Assembly: GCA_964017195.1 (NCBI GenBank) | Contig: CAXHKT010000169.1 | Span: 1-64,000, forward strand | Direction of reading: 5' to 3' | DNA: 64,000 nt | From: Siderastrea radians | Lineage: Eukaryota; Cnidaria; Anthozoa; Scleractinia; Rhizangiidae | Shown: piece by piece, positions 36,195 to 48,392 of the stretch | How the letters are laid out: the number at the start of each line of letters is the position of its first letter | How positions within the stretch are numbered: the stretch's first letter is position 1 | The notes under the pieces: generated by a model | What the model was told of the DNA's origin: nothing | The model's input: only the letters and a program-made list of their open reading frames with translations | The model's database searches: none | Position numbers and translations under genes: made by a program

Positions 36195-37695
36195 ATCGCA
36201 CCTTCTTTGTGCTTTTGGACAAAAGGAATTTTGTTCGGATGGTCCCAGAGGGATTGAATGCATTTGGGACCTTTGTGCATGCAGCTGAAAGAGCCAATTA
36301 GCTTTTTTCTGCTTTTTGGGGCTAATTCAAGCCCAGAAAAAGTTCAGCACTTTTTAGTATCGCCAAATTCGATAAAAATAGTGCCAAATGGAATGTTTTT
36401 TGGTGCCGCAACGGGATCTGGGGTGCTTTTGTGCTGGGGCCGTTGCACCAAAACCAGCACTTTTTTGAGGGACCCACCCCACCCCTCTCGAAACTGAAAT
36501 TCCCACCTTATCGACAAAATCGAAGACTTTCTACACAATAAACTTTTTTTTCTGATAGCCCCGAGGGATTTGCATTATTATTGGGCCAGTGCGCAGCCTT
36601 GCGCAGCCTTGCGCAGCCTTGCGCAGCTAACAACACCTTTTTTAGCCTCTGGGAAGGCCAAAAATGGGGTTTTTTCGCTAAGGATCGCACATATCGCGCT
36701 TTTCTACACAATAAACTTTTTTTTCTGATAGCCCCGAGGAATTGCGTTATAATTAGGCCAGTGCGCAGCCTTGCGCAGCCTTGCGCAGTGAACATCACCT
36801 TTTTTAGCCTCTGGGAAGGCCAAAAATGGGGTTTTTTCGCTAAGGATCGCACATATCGCGCTTTTCTACACAATAAACTTTTTTTTCTGATAGCCCCGAG
36901 GGATTTGCGTTATTATTAGGCCAGTTCGCAGCCTTGCGCAGCCTAGCGCAGTGAACATCACCTTTTTTAGCCTCTGGGAAGGCCAAAAATGGGGTTTTTT
37001 CCCTAAGGATCGCACATATCGCGCTTTTCTACACAATAAACTTTTTTTTCTGATAGCCCCGAGGGATTTGCGTTATTATTAGGCCAGTGCGCAGCCTTGC
37101 GCAGCCTTGCGCAGTGAACAAAACCTTTTTTAGCCTCTGGGAAGGCCAAAAATGGTGTTTTTTCCCTAAGGATCGCACATATCGCGCTTTTCTACACAAT
37201 AAACTTTTTTTTCTGATAGCCCCGAGGGATTTGCGTTATTATTAGGCCAGTGCGCAGCCTTGCGCAGCCTTGCGCAGTGAACATCACCTTTTTTAGCCTC
37301 TGGGAAGGCCAAAAATGTGGTTTTTTCGCTAAGGATCGCACATATCGCGCTTTTCTACACAATAAACTTTTTTTTCTGATAGCCCCGAGGGATTTGCGTT
37401 ATTGTTAGGCCAGTGTGCAGCCTTGCGCAGCCTTGCGCAGTGAACAAAACCTTTTTTAGCCTCTGGGAAGGCCAAAAATGGGGTTTTTTCCCTAAGGATC
37501 GCACATATCGCGCTTTTCTACACAATAAACTTTTTTTTCTGATAGCCCCGAGGGATTTGCGTTATTATTAGGCCAGTTCGCAGCCTTGCGCAGCCTTGCG
37601 CAGTGAACATCACCTTTTTTAGCCTCTGGGAAGGCCAAAAATGGGGTTTTTTCCCTAAGGATCGCACATATCGCGCTTTTCTACACAATAAACCT
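33620..37695 (+). repeat. Block 4: A2-subfamily monomers
   Basis: This is a second copy of block 2, starting right after a zeta dimer and containing the eta dimer L28. It differs from block 2 by about one extra monomer and by several 10-bp losses in the GCGCAG tract (near 34500 and 34650). The change back to A1 happens in the T-tract near 37690, where CTGATAG gives way to CGGATAG. This is about one monomer later than in block 2. Confidence 0.85.
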
Positions 37696-38322
37696 TTTTT
37701 TCGGATAGCCCCAAGGGATTTGCGTTATTATTAGGCCAGTGCGCAGCCTTGCGCAGCCTTGCGCAGTTAACAACACCTTTTTTAGCCTCTGGGAAGGCCA
37801 AAAATGAGGTTTTTTTCCTTAAGGCTCGCACATATCGCGCTTTTCTACATAATAAACTTTTTTTTCGGATAGCCCCAAGGGATTTGCGTTATTATTAGGC
37901 CAGTGCGCAGCCTTGCGCAGCCTTGCGCAGCTAACAACACCTTTTTTAGCCTCTGGGAAGGCCAAAAATGAGGTTTTTTCCCTAAGGCTCGCACATATCG
38001 CGCTTTTCTACACAATAAACTTTTTTTTCGGATAGCCCCAAGGGATTTGCGTTATTATTAGGCCAGTGCGCAGCCTTGCGCAGCCTTGCACAGCTAACAA
38101 CACCTTTTTTAGCCTCTGGGGAGGTCAAAAATGGGGTTTTTTCGCTAAGGATCGCACATATCGCGCTTTTCTACACAATAAACTTTTTTTTCGGATAGCC
38201 CCAAGGGATTTGCGTTATTATTAGGCCAGTGCACAGCCTTGCGCAGCCTTGCGCAGCTAACAACACCTTTTTTAGCCTCTGGGAAGGCCAAAAATGGGGT
38301 TTTTTCCCTAAGGATCGCACAT
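36195..38322 (+). repeat. Higher-order unit L28: eta dimer + 11 A
   Basis: The dimer spans 36195-36518 with the eta markers of L3. The A run passes from A2 to A1 near 37690. Private changes include CTCTCGAAACTG in C and GCGTTATAATTAGG at about 36744. Confidence 0.9.
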
Positions 38323-39135
38323 ATCGCGCCTTCTTTGTACTTTTCCACAAAAGGAATTTTTTTCGGATGGTCCCAGCGGGATTGAATGCATTTGGGACCT
38401 TTGTGCATGCAGCTGAGAGCGCCAATTAGCTTTTTTCTGCTTTTTGGGGCTAATTCAAGCCCTGAAAAAGTGCAGCACTTTTTAGTATCGCCAAATTCGA
38501 TAAAAATAGTGCAAAATGCAATGTTTTTTGGTGCCGCAACGGGATCTGGGCTGCTTTTGTGCTGGGGCCGTTGCACCAAAACCAGCACTTTTTTAAGGGA
38601 CCCACCCCATCCCTCTCAAAACTGAAATTCCCAACTTATCGAAAAAATCGCAGACTTTCTACACAATAAACTTTTTTTCTGATAGCCCCAAGGGATTTGC
38701 GTTATTATTAGGCCAGTGCGCAGCCTTGCACAGCCTTGCGCAGTTAACAACACCTTTTTTAGCCTCTGGGAAGGCCAAAAATGAGGTTTTTTCCCTAAGG
38801 CTCGCACATATCGCGCTTTTCTACACAATAAACTTTTTTTTCGGATAGCCCCAAGGGATTTGCGTTATTATTAGGCCAGTGCGCAGCCTTGCGCAGCCTT
38901 GTGCAGCTAACAACACCTTTTTTAGCCTCTGGGAAGGCCAAAAATGAGGTTTTTTCCCTAAGGCTCGCACATATCGCGCTTTTCTACACAATAAACTTTT
39001 TTTTCGGATAGCCCCAAGGGATTTGCGTTATTATTAGGCCAGTGCGCAGCCTTGCGCAGCCTTGCGCAGCTAACAACACCTTTTTTAGCCTCTGGGAAGG
39101 CCAAAAATGGGGTTTTTTCCCTAAGGATAGCACAT
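38323..39135 (+). repeat. Higher-order unit L29: alpha dimer + 3 A1
   Basis: The dimer spans 38323-38646, with alpha markers. Private changes are GGTCCCAGCGGGATTG in B and ATTCCCAACTTATCG at the end of C. Confidence 0.92.
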
Positions 39136-39960
39136 ATCGCGCCTTCTTTGTACTTTTCTACAAAAGGAATTTTCTTCGGATGGTCCCAGAGGGATTGAAT
39201 GCATTTGGGACCTTTGTGCATGCAGCTGAGAGCGCCAATTAGCTTTTTTCTGCTTTTTGGGGCTAATTCAAGCCCTGAAAAAGTGCAGCACTTTTTAGTA
39301 TTGCCAAATTCGATAAAAATAGTGCCAAATGGAATGTTTTTTGGTGCCGCAACGGGATCTGGGGTGCTTTTGTGCTGGGGCCGTTGCACCAGAACCAGCA
39401 CTTTTTTAAGGGACCCACCCCACCCCTCTCAAAACTGAAATTCCCACCTTATCGAAAAAATCGCAGACTTTCTACACAATAAACTTTTTTTTCTGATAGC
39501 CCCAAGGGATTTGCGTTATTATTAGGCCAGTGCGCAGCCTTGCGCAGCCTTGCGCAGCCTTGCGCAGTTAACAACACCTTTTTTAGCCCCTGGGAAGGCC
39601 AAAAATGAGGTTTTTTCCCTAAGGCTCGCACATATCGCGCTTTTCTACACAATAAACTTTTTTTTCGGATAGCCCCAAGGCATTTGCGTTATTATTAGGC
39701 CAGTGCGCTGCCTTGCGCAGCCTTGCGCAGCTAACAACACCTTTTGTAGCCTCTGGGAAGGCCAAAAATGAGGTTTTTTCCCTAAGGATCGCACATATCG
39801 CGCTTTTCTACACAATAAACTTTTTTTTCGGATAGCCCCAAGGGATTTGCGTTATTATTAGGCCAGTGCGCAGCCTTGCGCAGCCTTGCGCAGCTAACAT
39901 CACCTTTTTTAGCCTCTGGGAAGGCCAAAAATGGGGTTTTTTTCCCTAAGGATCGCACAT
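39136..39960 (+). repeat. Higher-order unit L30: beta dimer + 3 A1
   Basis: The dimer spans 39136-39459. Beta markers plus GGAATTTTCTTCGG, and GTATTGCC in C, a change otherwise seen in alpha dimers L4, L16 and L23. It is followed by a lambda dimer, as after L24. Confidence 0.92.
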
Positions 39961-40773
39961 ATCACGCCTTCTTTGTACTTTTGCACAAAAGGAATTTTTT
40001 CGGATGGTCCCAGAGGGATTGAATGCATTTGGGACCTTTGTGCATGCAGCTGAGAGCGCCAATTAGCTTTTTTCTGCTTTTTGGGGCTAATTCAAGCCCT
40101 GAAAAAGTGCAGCACTTTTTAGTATCGCCAAATTCGATAAAAATAGTGCCAAATGGAATGTTTTTTGGTGCCGCAACGGGATCTGGGGTGCTTTTGTGCT
40201 GGGGCCGTTGCACCAAAACCAGCACTTTTTTAAGGGACCCACCCCACCCCTCTCAAAACTGAAATTCCCACCTTATCGAAAAAATCGCAGACTTTCTACA
40301 CAATAAACTTTTTTTTCTGATAGCCCCAAGGGATTTGCGTTATTATTAGGCCAGTGCGCAGCCTTGCGCAGCCTTGCGCAGCTAACAACACCTTTTTTAG
40401 CCTCTGGGAAGGCCAAAAATGGTTTATTTTCCCTAAGGATCGCACATATCGCGCTTTTCTACACAATAAACTTGTTTTTCGGATAGCCCCAAGGGATTTG
40501 CGTTATTATTAGGCCAGTGCGCAGCCTTGCGCAGCCTTGCACAGCTAACAACACCTTTTTTAGCCTCTGGGAAGGCCAAAAATTGGGTTTTTTCCCTAAG
40601 GCTCGCACATATCGCGCTTTTCTACACAATAAACTTTTTTTTCGGCTAGCCCAAAGGGATTTGCGTTATTATTAGTCCAGTGCGCAGCCTTGCGCAGCCT
40701 TGCGCAGCTAACAACATTTTTTTTAGCCTCTGGGAAGGCCAAAAATGGGGTTTTTTCCCTAAGGATCGCACAT
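39961..40773 (+). repeat. Higher-order unit L31: lambda dimer + 3 A1
   Basis: The dimer spans 39961-40283 with ATATCACGCCTTC and the shortened GGAATTTTTTCGG. The A run ends in the CGGCTAGCCCAAAGGG / TAGTCCAGTG monomer that precedes delta. Confidence 0.9.
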
Positions 40774-41587
40774 ATCGCGCCTTCTTTGTACTTTTGCACA
40801 AAAGGAATTTTTTTCGGATGGTCCCAGAGGGATTGAATGCATTTGGGACCTTTGTGCATGCAGCTGAGAGCGCCAATTAGCTTTTTTCTGCTTTTTGGGG
40901 CTAATTCAAGGCCTGAAAAAGTGCAGCACTTTTTAGTATCGCCAAATTCGATAAAAATAGTGCCAAATGGAATGTTTTTTGGTGCCGCAACGGGATCTGG
41001 GGTGCTTTTGTGCTGGGGCCGTTGCACCAAAACCAGCACTTTTTTTAAGGGACCCACCCCACCCCTCTCAAAACTGAAATTCCCACCTTATCGAAAAAAT
41101 CGCAGACTTTCTACACAATAAACTTTTTTTTCTGATAGCCCCAAGGGATTTGCGTTATTATTAGGCCAGTGCGCAGCCTTGCGCAGCCTTGCGCAGTTAA
41201 CAACACCTTTTTTAGCCTCTGGGAAGGCCAAAAATGAGGTTTTTTCCCTAAGGCTCGCACATATCGCGCTTTTCTACACAATAAACTTTTTTTCGGATAG
41301 CCCCAAGGGATTTGCGTTATTATTAGGCCAGCGCGCAGCCTTGCGCAGCCTTGTGCAGCTAACAACACCTTTTTTAGCCTCTGGGAAGGCCAAAAATGAG
41401 GTTTTTTCCCTAAGGCTCGCACATATCGCGCTTTTCTACACAATAAACTTTTTTTTTCGGATAGCCCCAAGGGATTTGCGTTATTATTAGGCCAGTGCGC
41501 AGCCTTGCGCAGCCTTGCGCAGCTAACAACACCTTTTTTAGCCTCTGGGAAGGCCAAAAATGGGGTTTTTCCCTAAGGATCGCACAT
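40774..41587 (+). repeat. Higher-order unit L32: delta dimer + 3 A1
   Basis: The dimer spans 40774-41098, one T longer than L8 in the last T-tract of C. It has TTCAAGGCCTG, which it shares with L25. Confidence 0.88.
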
Positions 41588-42564
41588 ATCGCGCCTTCTT
41601 TGTACTTATGCACAAAAGGAATGTTTTTCGGATGGTCCCAGAGGGATTGAATGCATTTGGAACCTTTGTGCATGCAGCTGAGAGCGCCAATTAGCTTTTT
41701 TCTGCTTTTTGGGGCTAATTCAAGCCCTGAAAAAGTGCAGCACTTTTTAGTATCGCCAAATTCGATAAAAATAGTGCCAAATGGAATGCTTTTTCGTGCC
41801 GCAACGGGATCTGGGGTGCTTTTGTGCTGGGGCCGTTGCACCAAAACCAGCACTTTTTTGAGGGACCCACCCCACCCCTCTCAAAACTGAAATTCCCACT
41901 TTATCGAAAAAATCGCAGACTTTCTACACAATAAACTTTTTTCTCTGATAGCCCCAAGGGATTTGCGTTCTTATTAGGCCAGTGCGCAGCCTTGCGCAGC
42001 CTTGCGCAGCTAACAACACCTTTTTTAGCCTCTGGGAAGGCCAAAAATGAGGTTTTTTCCCTAAGGCTCGCACATATCGCGCTTTTCTACACAATAAACT
42101 TTTTTTTCGGATAGCCCCAAGGGATTTGCGTTATTATTAGGCCAGTGCGCAGCCTTGCGCAGCCTTGCACAGCTAACAACACCTTTTTTAGCCTCTGGGG
42201 AGGCCAAAAATGGGGTTTTTTCCCTAAGGATCGCACATATCGCGCTTTTCTACACAATAAACTTTTTTTTCGGATAGCCCCAAGGGATTTGCGTTATTAT
42301 TAGGCCAGTGCGCAGCCTTGCGCAGCCTTGCGCAGCTAACAACACCTTTTTTAGCCTCTGGGGAGGCCAAAAATGGGTTTTTTTCCCTAAGGATCGCACA
42401 TATCGCGCTTTTCTACACAATAAACTTTTTTTTCGGATAGCCCCAAGGGATTTGCGTTATTATTAGGCCAGTGCGCAGCCTTGCGCAGCCTTGCGCAGCT
42501 AACAACACCTTTTTTAGCCTCTGGGAAGGCCAAAAATGGGGTTTTTTCCCTAAGGATCGCACAT
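41588..42564 (+). repeat. Higher-order unit L33: gamma dimer + 4 A1
   Basis: The dimer spans 41588-41911. Gamma markers plus TGTACTTATGCAC and ATTTGGAACC. It is the last gamma dimer of the window. Two CTGGGGAGG monomers lead to L34. Confidence 0.9.
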
Positions 42565-44672
42565 ATCGCGCCTTCTTTGTACTTTTGCACAAAAGGAATT
42601 TTTTTCGGATGGTCACAGAGGGATTGAATGCATTTGGGACCTTTGTGCAAGCAGCTGAGAGCGCCAATTAGCTTTTTTCTGCTTTTTGGGGCTAATTCAA
42701 GCCCAGAAAAAGTGCAGCACTTTTTAGTATCGCCAAATTCGATAAAAATAGTGCCAAATGGAATGTTTTTTGGTGCCGCAACGGGATCTGGGGTGCTTTT
42801 GTGCTGGGGCCGTTGCACCAAAACCAGCACTTTTTTGAGGGACCCACCCCACCCCTCTCAAAACTGAAATTCCCACCTTATCGACAAAATCGCAGACTTC
42901 CTACACAATAAACTTTTTTTCTGATAGCCCCGAGGGATTTGCATTATTATTGGGCCAGTGCACAGCCTTGCGCAGTGAACAACACCTTTTTTAGCCTCTG
43001 GGAAGGCCAAAAATGGGGTTTTTTCGCTAAGGATCTCACATATCGCGCTTTTCTACACAATAAACTTTTTTTTCTGATAGCCCCGAGGGATTGGCGTTAT
43101 TATTAGGCCAGTGCGCAGCCTTGCGCAGTCAACATCACCTTTTTAGCTTCTGGGAAGGCCAAAAATGGGGTTTTTTCCCTAAGGATCGCACATATCGCGC
43201 TTTTCTACACAATAAACTTTTTTTTCTGATAGCCCCGAGAGATTTGCGTTATTATTAGGCCAGTGCGCAGCCTTGCGCAGCCTTGCGCAGTGAACATCAC
43301 CTTTTTTAGCCTCTGGGAAGGCCAAAAATGGGGTTTTTTCCCTAAGGATCGCACATATCGCGCTTTTCTACACAATAAACTTTTTTTCTGATAGCCCCGA
43401 GGGATTTGCGTTATTATTAGGCCAGTGCGCAGCCTTGCGCAGCCTTGCGCAGTGAACATCACCTTTTTTAGCCTCTGGGAAGGCCAAAAATGGGGTTTTT
43501 TCCCTAAGGATCGCACATATCGCGCTTTTCTACACAATAAACTTTTTTTTCTGATAGCCCCGAGGGGTTTGCGTTATTATTAGGCCAGTGCGCAGCCTTG
43601 CGCAGCCTTGCGCAGTGAACATCACCTTTTTTAGCCTCTGGGAAGGCCAAAAATGGGGTTTTTTCGCTAAGGATCGCACATATCGCGCTTTTCTACACAA
43701 TAAACTTTTTTTTCTGATAGCCCCGAGGGATTGGCGTTATTATTAGGCCAGTGCGCAGCCTTGCGCAGCCTTGCGCAGTGAACTTCACCTTTTTAGCTTC
43801 TGGGAAGGCCAAAAATGGGATTTTTTCCCTAAGGATCGCACATATCGCGCTTTTCTACACAATAAACTTTTTTTTCGGATAGCACCGAGGGATTTGCGTT
43901 ATTATTAGGCCAGTGCGCAGCCTTGCGCAGCCTTGCGCAGCCTTGCGCAGTGAACATCACCCTTTTTAGCCTCTGGGAAGGCCAAAAATGGGGTTTTTTC
44001 CCTAAGGATCCCACATATCGCGCTTTTCTACACAATAAACTTTTTTTTCTGATAGCCCCGAGGGATTTGCGTTATTATTAGGCCAGTGCGCGGCCTTGCG
44101 CAGCCTTGCGCAGTGAACATCGCCTTTTTTAGCCTCTGTTAATGCCAAAAATGGGGTTTTTTCGCTAAGGATCGCACATATCGCGCTTTTCTACACAAAA
44201 AAACTTTTTTTTCTGATAGCCCCGAGGTATTTGCGTTATTATTAGGCCAGTGCGCGGCCTTGCGCAGCCTTGCGCAGTGAACATCGCCTTTTTTAGCCTC
44301 TGTTAATGCCAAAAATGGGGTTCTTTTCGCTAAGGATCCCACATATCGCGCTTTTCTACTCAATAAACTTTTTTTTCTGATAGCCACGAGGGATTTGCGT
44401 TATTATTAGGCCAGTGCGCAGCCTTGCGCAGCCTTCCGCAGTGAACATCACCTTTTTTAGCCTCTGGGAAGGCCAAAAATGGGGTTTTTTCCCTAAGGAT
44501 CGCACATATCGCGCTTTTCTACACAATAAACTTTTTTTTCTGATAGCCCCGAGGGATTTGCGTTATTATTAGGCCAGTGCGCAGCCTTGCGCAGCCTTGC
44601 GCAGTGAACATCACCTTTGTTAGCCTCTGGGAAGGCCAAAAATGGGGTTTTTTTCCCCTAAGGATCGCACAT
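42565..44672 (+). repeat. Higher-order unit L34: zeta dimer + 11 A2
   Basis: The dimer spans 42565-42888 with GGTCACAGAGGG and GACTTCC, but ATCGCAG rather than ATCCCAG at the end of C. It marks the third A1-to-A2 switch. The CTCTGTTAATGCC monomer appears twice in a row (near 44133 and 44297), unlike in units L2 and L27. Confidence 0.9.
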
Positions 44673-46127
44673 ATCGCACCTTCTTTGTGCTTTTGGACAA
44701 AAGGAATTTTGTTCGGATGGTCCTAGAGGGATTGAATGCATTTGGGACCTTTGTGCATGCAGCTGAAAGAGCCAATTAGCTTTTTTCTGCTTTTTGGGGC
44801 TAATTCAAGCCCAGAAAAAGTTCAGCACTTTTTAGTATCGCCAAATTCGATAAAAATAGTGCCAAATGGAATGTTTTTTGGTGCCGCAACGGGATCTGGG
44901 GTGCTTTTGTGCTGGGGCCGTTGCACCAAAACCAGCACTTTTTTGAGGGACCCACCCCACCCCTCTCAAAACTGAAATTCCCACCTTATCGAAAAAATCG
45001 CAGACTTTCTACACAATAAACTTTTTTTTCTGATAGCCCCGAGGGATTTGCATTATTATTGGGCCAGTGCGCAGCCTTGCGCAGCCTTGCGCAGTGAACA
45101 ACACCTTTTTTAGCCTCTGGGAAGGCCAAAAATGGGGTTTTTTCGCTAAGGATCGCACATATCGCGCTTTTCTACACAATAAACTTTTTTTTCTGATAGC
45201 CCCGAGGAATTGCGTTATTATTAGGCCAGTGCGCAGCCTTGCGTAGCCTTGCGCAGTGAACATCACCTTTTTTAGCCTCTGGGAAGGCCAAAAATGGGGT
45301 TTTTTCGCTAAGGATCGCACATATCGCGCTTTTCTACACAATAAACTTTTTTTTCTGATAGCCCCGAGGGATTTGCGTTATTATTAGGCCAGTTCGCAGC
45401 CTTGCGCAGCCTTCCGCAGTGAACATCACCTTTTTTAGCCTCTGGGAAGGACAAAAATGGGGTTTTTTCCCTAAGGATCGCACATATCGCGCTTTTCTAC
45501 ACAATAAACTTTTTTTTCTGATAGCCCCGAGGGATTTGCGTTATTATTAGGCCAGTGCGCAGCCTTGCGCAGTGAACAAAACCTTTTTTTGCCTCTGGGA
45601 AGGCCAAAAATGGGGTTTTTTCCCTAAGGATCGCACATATCGCGCTTTTCTATACAATAAACTTTTTTTTCTGATAGCCCCGAGGGATTTGCGTTATTAT
45701 TAGGCCAGTGCGCAGCCTTGCGCAGCCTTGCGCAGTGAACATCACCTTTTTTAGCCTCTGGGAAGGCCAAAAATGGGGTTTTTTCGCTAAGGATCGCACA
45801 TATCGCGCTTTTCTACACAATAAACTTTTTTTTCTGATAGCCCCGAGGGATTTGCGTTATTATTAGGCCAGTGTGCAGCCTTGCGCAGCCTTACGCAGTG
45901 AACATCACCTTTTTTAGCCTCTGGGAAGGCCAAAAATGGGGTTTTTTCCCTAAGGATCGCACATATCGCGCTTTTCTACACAATAAACTTTTTTTTCTGA
46001 TAGCCCCGAGGGATTTGCGTTATTATTAGGCCAGTGCGTAGCCTTGCGCAGCCTTGCGCAGTGAACAACACCTTTTTTAGCCTCTGGGAAGGCCAAAAAT
46101 GGGGTTTTTTCCCTAAGGATCGTACAT
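44673..46127 (+). repeat. Higher-order unit L35: eta dimer + 7 A2
   Basis: The dimer spans 44673-44996. Eta markers, but ATCGAAAAAATCGC at the end, as in A1-block dimers, and GGTCCTAGAGGG in B. It is the third and last eta dimer. Confidence 0.9.
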
Positions 46128-47426
46128 ATCGCACCTTCTTTGTGCTTTTGGACAAAAGGAATTTTTTCTGGATGGTCCCAGAGGGATTGAATCAATTGGG
46201 ACCTTTGTGCATGCAGCTGAGAGTGCCAATTAGCTTTTTTCTGCTTTTTGGGGCTAATTCAAGCCCAGAATAAGTGCAGCACTTTTTAGTATCGCCAAAT
46301 TCGATAAAAATAGTGCCAAATGGACTGTTTTTTGGTGCCGCAACGGGATCTGGGGTGCTTTTGTGCTGGGGCCGTTGCACCAAAACCAGCACTTTTTTGA
46401 GGGACCCACCCCACCCCTCTCAAAACTGAAATTCCCACCTTATCGACAAAATCGCAGACTTTCTACACAATAAACTTTTTTCTGATAGCCCCGAGGGATT
46501 TGCATTATTATTGGGCCAGTGTGCAGCCTTGCGCAGCCTTGCGCAGTGAACAACACCTTTTTTAGCCTCTGAGAAGGCCAAAAATGGGGTTTTTTCGCTA
46601 AGGATCGCACATATCGCGCTTTTCTACACAATAAACTTTTTTTTCTGATAGCCCCGAGGGATTTGCGTTATTATTAGGCCAGTGCGCAGCCTTGCGCAGC
46701 CTTGCGCAGTGAACATCACCTTTTTTAGCCTCCGGGAAGGCCAAAAATGGGGTTTTTTCGCTAAGGATCGCACATATCGCGCTTTTCTACAAAATAAATT
46801 TTTTTTTCTGATAGCCCCGAGGGATTTGCGTTATTAATAGGCCAGTGCGCAGCCTTGCGCAGCCTTGCGCAGTGAACATCACCTTTTTTAGCCTCTGGAA
46901 AGGCCAAAAATGGGGTTTTTTCCCTAAGGATCGCACATATCGCGCTTTTCTGCACAAAAAACTTTTTTTTCTGATAGCCCCGAGGGATTTGCATTATATT
47001 TGGGGCAGTGCGCAGCCTTGCGCAGCCTTGCGCAGTGAACAACACCTTTTTTAGCCTCTGGGAAGGCCAAAAATGGGGTTTTTTCGCTAAGGATCGCACA
47101 TATCGCGCTTTTCTACACAATAAACTTTTTTTTCTGATAGGCCCGAGGGATTTGCGTTATTATTAGGCCAGTGCGCAGCCTTGCGCAGCCTTGCGCAGTG
47201 AACATCACCCTTTCTAGCCTCTGGAAAGCCAAAAATGGGGTTTTTTCCCTAAGGATCGCACATATCGCGCTTTTCTACACAATAAACTTTTTTTTCTGAT
47301 AGCCCCGAGGGATTTGCGTTATTATTAGGCCAGTGCGCAGCCTTGCGCAGCCTTGCACAGTGAACAGCACCTTTTTTAGCCTCTGGGAAGGCCAAAAATG
47401 GGGTTTTTTCCCTAAGGATCGCACAT
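46128..47426 (+). repeat. Higher-order unit L36: theta dimer + 6 A2
   Basis: The dimer spans 46128-46450. Theta markers are GATCGTACATATCGCACC at its entry, TTTTTTCTGGATGG, ATTGAATCAATTGGG and GAATAAGTGC. It is the first of four theta copies. Confidence 0.92.
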
Positions 47427-48392
47427 ATCGCACCTTCTTTGTGCTTTTGGACAAAAGGAATTTTTTTCGGTTGGTCCCAGAGGGATTGAATGCATTTGGG
47501 ACCTTTGTGCATGCAGCTGAGAGCGCCAATTAGCTTTTTTCTGCTTTTTGGGGCTAATTCAAGCCCAGAAAAAGTGCAGCACTTTTTAGTATCGCCAAAT
47601 TCGATAAAAATAGTGCCAAATGGAATGTTTTTTGGTGCCGCAACGGGATCTGGGGTGTTTTTGTGCTGGGGCCGTTGCACCAAAACCAGCACTTTTTTGA
47701 GGGACCCACCCCACCCCTCTCAAAACTGAAATTCCCACCTTATCGACAAAATCGCAGACTTTCTACACAATAAACTTTTTTTTCTGATAGCCCCGAGGGA
47801 TTTGCATTATTATTGGGCCAGTGCGCAGCCTTGCACAGCCTTGCGCAGTGAACAACACCTTTTTTAGCCTCTGGGAAGGCCAAAAATGGGGTTTTTTCGC
47901 TAAGGATCGCACATATCGCGCTTTTCTACACAATAAACTTTTTTTTCTGATAGCCCCGAGGGATTTGCGTTATTATTAGGCCAGTGCGCAGCCTTGCGCA
48001 GCCTTGCGCAGTGAACATCACCTTTTTTAGCCTCTGGGAAGGCCAAAAATGTAAGGATCGCACATATCGCGCTTTTCTACACAATAAACTTTTTTTTTCT
48101 GATAGCCCCGAGGGATTTGCGTTATTATTAGGCCAGTGCGCAGCCTTGCGCAGCCTTGCGCAGTGAACATCACCTTTTTTAGCCTCAAGGAAGGCCAAAA
48201 ATGGGGTTTTTTCCCTAAGGATCGCACATATCGCGCTTTTCTACACAATAAACTTTTTTTTCTGATAGCCCCGAGGGATTTGCGTTATTATTAGGCCAGT
48301 GCGCAGCCTTGCGCAGCCTTGCGCAGTGAACAACACCTTTTTTAGCCTCTGGGAAGGCCAAAAATGGGGTTTTTTCCTTAAGGATCGCACAT
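47427..48392 (+). repeat. Higher-order unit L37: iota dimer + 4 A2
   Basis: The dimer spans 47427-47750. The iota marker is TTTTTTTCGGTTGGTCCCAG; the A monomer before it has GCACAGTGAACAGCACC. The run includes a monomer with a 12-bp deletion at 48051. Confidence 0.92.
48051..48052 (+). other. 12-bp deletion marker in A2 monomer (1 of 4)
   Basis: AAAAATG joins directly to TAAGGATCG, so the GGGTTTTTTCCC segment is missing. The same deletion occurs at 55171, 58907 and 60382 and nowhere else I can see. All four copies descend from one event and were spread by higher-order duplication. Confidence 0.9.

Larger units (their letters stand above)
37696..42888 (+). repeat. Block 5: A1-subfamily monomers
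   Basis: This A1 block carries dimers L29 to L34 at short regular spacing of 813-977 bp (3 to 4 A monomers each). Its left part (alpha, beta, lambda) repeats 29.2-31.3 kb at an offset of about 8951 bp. Its right part (delta, gamma) repeats material seen at 16.6, 24.5 and 12.3 kb. It ends at the zeta dimer L34. Confidence 0.85.
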
